Part shown: positions 59,986-64,000 of the stretch, one piece after another
Layout of the letters: every line of letters starts with the position of its first letter
Position numbering within the stretch: position 1 is the first letter of the stretch
Program-made: the position numbers and the translations under genes
Notes under the pieces: generated by a model
Told to the model about the DNA's origin: nothing
The model's database searches: none
Seen by the model: only the letters and a program-made list of their open reading frames with translations
From: Pterobdella sp. o SKG-2022
Taxonomy: Eukaryota; Annelida; Clitellata; Hirudinida; Piscicolidae
Assembly: GCA_964035795.1 (NCBI GenBank)
Contig: OZ038322.1
Location: 19,198,674-19,262,673, forward strand
Length of the DNA: 64,000 nucleotides
Direction of reading: 5' to 3'

Positions 59986-62900
59986 CTATCTTTCTCTTGA
60001 TTCTAATATGTTGGCTAGGCTTTGAGTTTGTTTCGCTCGTCGATTCTGCATTGTAGGCTCTTCTTCAGTAATACTGTTAAAATATGAAAAAAGTTTAATA
60101 ATTTTGAAAAAAAGAGTTAAATAAGTTAGTTTGAAGGAAGGATTCAATAATACAAACCCAAAGTTATATCAAAAACACAGAATCTAGTTTTTTTAAAAAA
60201 AACCTTGTGTTATTCTTCACCAATCAAAACTTTTTGCTTATAACTTATTTTTATTAGGTTAGTAGAAGTAAAATCATTACATATTTCGAAGATATATAGA
60301 TACAAAATATAAAACTCCAGTATTAATAATAATTAATTATTTGTATAGCGCCTTCTACTCATCGTTCAAAGGCGCTCTGCTATGAACTGCTTAAAGAAGC
60401 AAGTTTTTAGGTTTTTGAGGAAAATAGGATAAGAAGAAGACAAGATTGGCAGAAAGAGAGTTCCAGAGAAGTGGACCAGAAAAAGAAAAAGCAGATTTAG
60501 CATAGCGTCGGCCCCTATAGCTCAATGGTTGAGCATTAGACTAATTATCTAAAAGTTACCGGGTTTGATCCCGCGTAGGCCGACAATTAGCACCTGTTCC
60601 ACAGTGTGTTTTCGCTACATTAAATTTGTAGCAAGCGCTTTGATCTATAAGGAAAAGTGCTTTATAAATACCGCTTTACATTGCCTAGGAGTGAGAGAGA
60701 AATAATGAAAAGTTGAGAACGTGTAGAAGACCGTAGGCCGGCACATTTAGGAGGTAGTAAGAGGTTAGAAAGATAGGAAGGCAAAGTAGAATGAGAAATT
60801 TTGTATATGAGAGTACAGATTTTGAAGGAAAAGCAAAAATTATATTTTTTTTACCATAGTAGACAGTAAGAACTATATATTTCATAACATTGAAATATCT
60901 CCAAAAGAATAAATAGAATTCGAAATTTGTTAACCTATCGGAAGCAATAGAAAGTTTTTTCATATTGTTCCGTCTCCCCCTGCCCATGGTGCCTCCATAA
61001 GCATCCCCAGTCATTAGGGTACGTATCATTTCGTCAAACTCACCCATGTCCTCTACATAATTGAGTTCCAGTATTTTAAAAAGTGCATTAACATTAAAAG
61101 ATGACTACATGATATATACAAACTGAAACGAGTTTATGAGAGACTTGGACGTTTTTAATTTCAAAGAAACTTTTTAACTGATAAAGAATTATCATTTCGT
61201 CAAACTCACCCATGTCCTCTACATAATTGAGTTCCAGTATTTTAAAAAGTGCATTAACATTAAAAGATGACTACATGATATATACAAACTGAAACGAGTT
61301 TATGAGAGACTTGGACGTTTTTAATTTCAAAGAAACATTTTAACTGATAAAGAATTTTGGCCAACCTTCTGGACTTATAGTGGATGTAGACATGTATTTT
61401 CGTTTTTCTCTGTCACTTCTCATCTTTTCATGGGAGGGGTTTCAAATGTTTGAAGGGTTTCATAAATGATTTTTAATCACCTTAGTTCAAAATATTTCTT
61501 ATGAAAGATATTTCAAAACTAACTCATTTTCATATTTCTTCTTTTTTTGTAGCAATTCTAACAGAAAAATATAAACTATAGTATATAATATTTTATAGTT
61601 TTACTTGAGCTTCTTTCAACGCCTTCGATTCTTCTTCCTCTTGTTGTTTTTTGAACGCTAAATTCTCCCTGCGTGCATCTGCCATGGTATCGAGAAGAGA
61701 AGAGATATGTTTGAAGCATTCATCAGGTTGTGTTGTGTTCTCTTCACAAAAACTTTCCAACATTTCGCTATACTGTGTAGGTTTAGGGATAAATGTTTTG
61801 TTGTAACCAAGCGATGATTTTCTTTAAGATTATTTATTTAATACAATTTTCATCTTTTCTGTAGATAGTTTACAATAAAGTCCAACTTGTTTCTTCATTC
61901 GAGTCGACAACTCTACAAGATTTTCATATCTGTATACTCCAATTTGTAGAAATTCCTTCATTTCAGAACTGAATTTTTCATTCCTCTCTTCTTCATATGT
62001 TGCTTCCTGGGTGTTCAGAAAGATTAATTAACAGCTTCAAATACTAAGTTTTTTCTAAATATTTGCAGCGAAACACGATGAAAAAATCGTATAAAACATA
62101 AAAATTTTATAACGACTTCTTTGTTTAAAAAATAACGTATTAAAAAGCTCATAATGTTTTGGTTATCATTGAGTTAATAAATCTTTGAACACAGAAATTG
62201 TTGAAAAATTCATAAAAGCTTCAGTCACAAACCATGTCTAGTTGCTTCAAGCCATTTCCAAGCGTCTTCAGCTCGGTATCAACCTCTTGAAGACTATCGG
62301 TTAAATTTCAATTGATTTATATAACTACTCTAGTATGAATATTTTTTATACGAAGATACAAAAATGTCAATCTCTAGCTTTTTAATATGAAAATAAAAAG
62401 GAAGGCTCCTATTCTTATTCATAACGTCAAATGTTTCTGTCTCACTTGACTTTGGAAGCGTCTCTTGTGCTTGCTAAATCTTCTTCCAAAGTTTGAGTTT
62501 CAGGAAACTAAAATTTGTAAATATATAATAGTTTAGTCGTGTTTTAATCAAAAATAAATTATGTATATTGTTACTTCTGAAGCTTTGAATTTTTTCAACT
62601 GGTGTATCAGTACAAAAATAACTATTATTGATAAGCCTAAAATAAAATTTATAATAAACCACAAAACTTCTTACTTTATCGTAACACAACTGCACCAAAT
62701 AATGAACAAGGCTGGACTTTTGATCAACAGCTTTGGTATCTTGTAGTTTAGACAAACTGTTCAATTTGAACCCTGAAGCATTCCCTCTGTTTCCTCGATT
62801 CATAAAGTTGCCCAGTGCTAAGACTATCTCTAACAGTTTTCTAAATGAGTTTGTTGATGGTTTTAGTTGTATTGAACGTAATTTTACATTAGTCGTTTCG

Positions 62901-64000
62901 CTTAAATATATTAGATAAAACAAATCTCTGCATTGTATACTAAATATTTTCATCGAAATTAAGCTTTAAAAAGTTTTTAAATAAAGAAAACTTAGTCAAA
63001 ACCTGTGACGCAAATCTTATAAAAATGCCAACCTGAAAGAGGTACTTTTGATGCATACATTGGAAGCTTTCAGAACCGCTGTGAATGATTATAAGGCTTT
63101 TGAGTGAATTTTAAAGTTCAGCTTCAAGTTTTACGTAAAAAAAAGTTTGAAAAAGGTTTTAAAGCTAGAAAAGTACTGCTTGCATCTCAGAAATCCTTGA
63201 AGAGAGAGTTATTGAATAATTCCTTTTAAAAATTTCTATGGTCAGTGATGTAACCTTTCATTCCGTTTGAAAGATCGGTGATTCTCTCGTTGAACTTCTT
63301 TTTGAACGTCACTCCATTCAACATTTGCTCATAGTGCTCCACTCTGTAAACCACAATAACTTTTTGTATTATAAGCATTTCTTTTCACAAACCTCTGAAG
63401 GCATACCAAGTTCAACTTTCCAAACCAAAACTCAGAAAGCTAACTTTCTACAAAAACGCATTATATAATCTTTATCATTTAATTAATTTAATAGTTTTAA
63501 GCTTCATTTATTAAACATAACTAAAAAAAGCTTTAATTATTGTTTCACGCAGCTTATCATTTCTATAAACAAAATTAAGTTAGCGTTTGCAAAACAACTA
63601 AGAAAAATTAGCTGAAAAACAAAGAAAAGAATTACTGGCTCATTTTGAAGAGGAAGAGATCGGGTCTGGCCATCTGGGAACTCTCTGCTTCGTGCTCCTT
63701 CAACAGCGATGCCTCTTCGCTTGTTGGAAGAAACTTTTGCAGCTGGTGAAATCAAAATCATTTGTCGTTTTCAACTTTGAAATAGCAGTATTGTTTTATA
63801 TAAACGATAATGACATCAGCAAATTTCAACCAACGCTAGTAATGAACTAAGCTTTCCATAATTCAGAAAATTTTAAAAAATCGTGATTTTATCCATTATT
63901 CAAATATGGTCCTAAAAGAACAAATCATACTTGTTCACAGACGTCTCTAGACAGACAATCGGATGGATCTCCTGTAGTTAAAGCCTCAATCAGCTGCTCA
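59986..64000 (-). CDS. DAAM: DAAM-type formin: FH2 domain and C-terminus (5' partial)
   Basis: Formins of the DAAM class nucleate and elongate actin downstream of Dishevelled/Rho. Exons: 63931-64000 (runs off the window), 63636-63742, 63255-63343, 63033-63078, 62675-62900, 62446-62507, 62233-62293, 61887-62006, 61605-61772, 60935-61050, 59986-60073 (TAG); all phases agree. FH2 blocks: LQKFLPTSEEASLLKEHE, RPDLFLFKM, the core LLEIVLALGNFMNRGNRG then GFKLNSLSKLQDTKAVDQKS, FPETQTLEEDL, SSEMKEFL, and TQPDECF with a Lys/Glu helix. After FH2 comes GEFDEMIRTLMTGDAYG, resembling the DAAM GEFDDLVSALRSGEVF segment (autoregulatory region), then a basic RGRRNNMKK stretch and NRRAKQTQSL. The GBD/FH1 part lies outside. 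A tandem duplication overlaps exon 60935-61050. Confidence 0.92.
60330..60500. repeat. Probable reversed LINE/SINE tail (GCGC...ATACAAATA type)
   Basis: TTGTATAGCGCCTTCTACTC followed by TTCAAAGGCGCTCTGC resembles, in reverse, the AAGTGCTTTATAAATACC tail of the SINE directly downstream. It has no coding content. Its limits are uncertain. Confidence 0.35.
60507..60682 (+). repeat. Most complete tRNA-derived SINE: head plus tail
   Basis: Head 60507-60584: 7-bp acceptor-like stem GTCGGCC/GGCCGAC, A-box-like TAGCTCAATGG, anticodon-like hairpin TTAGA-CTAATTA-TCTAA (AAT at the anticodon position, Ile-like), B-box-like GGTTTGATCCC. The T-stem is impaired, so this is not a working tRNA. The body follows (60585-60660) and a tail AAAAGTGCTTTATAAATACC (60652-60671), a form typical of LINE-mobilised SINE 3' ends. 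Lies in the last DAAM intron, on the strand opposite to the gene. Confidence 0.75.
61024..61355. repeat. 166-bp tandem duplication covering part of a DAAM exon
   Basis: 61024-61189 and 61190-61355 are direct adjacent copies with almost no difference (one mismatch noticed, CTTTTT versus CATTTT). Each copy carries the acceptor side and the first 27 nt (GACATGGGTGAGTTTGACGA and on) of DAAM exon 60935-61050. Only the inner copy continues into the rest of the exon. The outer copy ends in intronic sequence. Confidence 0.9.

Noticed and set aside
60507..60584. Possible tRNA-Ile(AAT) gene
   Set aside because: The acceptor and anticodon stems pair but the T-stem has mismatches, and related copies occur at three other sites with different decay, so it is a SINE head.

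Overview
This window is eukaryotic, AT-rich metazoan DNA. Genes are split into many short exons with GT-AG introns and are found on both strands. No bacterial gene organisation, operon or CRISPR array is present. Protein families (pentraxin-type adhesion GPCR, DAAM formin, LAP-type LRR protein, GOLD-domain protein), tRNA-derived SINE-like repeats and very Asn-rich protein inserts suggest an invertebrate, probably a lophotrochozoan such as an annelid. The taxon is inference only.

Layout: (1) 268-2981, plus: 3' half of glutathione reductase (7 exons, 5' end outside the window). (2) 3830-8225, minus: complete pyruvate dehydrogenase E1 beta (14 exons, about 368 aa), convergent with GSR. (3) about 9847-14041, plus: an ACBD3/GCP60-like GOLD-domain protein with a long Asn-rich insert; its 5' end is unresolved. 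(4) about 16000-46580, minus: a very large adhesion GPCR rebuilt from more than 20 small exons by matching splice phases. Its order is Cys-rich/EGF-like segment, pentraxin domain, linker, HRM, GAIN, GPS, then TM1-TM5; TM6, TM7 and the tail are only tentative. (5) 51489-58792, minus: a LAP-type leuc-rich-repeat protein with a long Asn-rich C-terminus (15 exons). (6) 59149-59823, plus: intronless SYF2 splicing factor, divergent from the LRR gene across about 356 bp. (7) 59986-64000, minus: FH2 C-terminal half and tail of a DAAM formin, convergent with SYF2 and running off the right edge.

The genes are not one pathway. GSR (redox) and PDHB (mitochondrial carbon entry) are housekeeping enzymes. 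The GOLD protein is expected at the Golgi, the adhesion GPCR at the cell surface, the LAP protein at cell junctions or cortex, SYF2 in the spliceosome and DAAM in Wnt/Rho-linked actin assembly. Repeats include two non-LTR retrotransposon fragments, a tRNA-like SINE family (4 loci), a roughly 390-bp element repeated inside the GPCR gene, perfect hairpins, a 25-bp tandem satellite, a 236-bp (TAC)n tract and a 166-bp tandem duplication that copies part of a DAAM exon.

Exon boundaries were read by eye from homology, GT/AG sites and phase. Where exon lengths add up in phase I consider them good to the base; starts and ends without that support are stated as uncertain.
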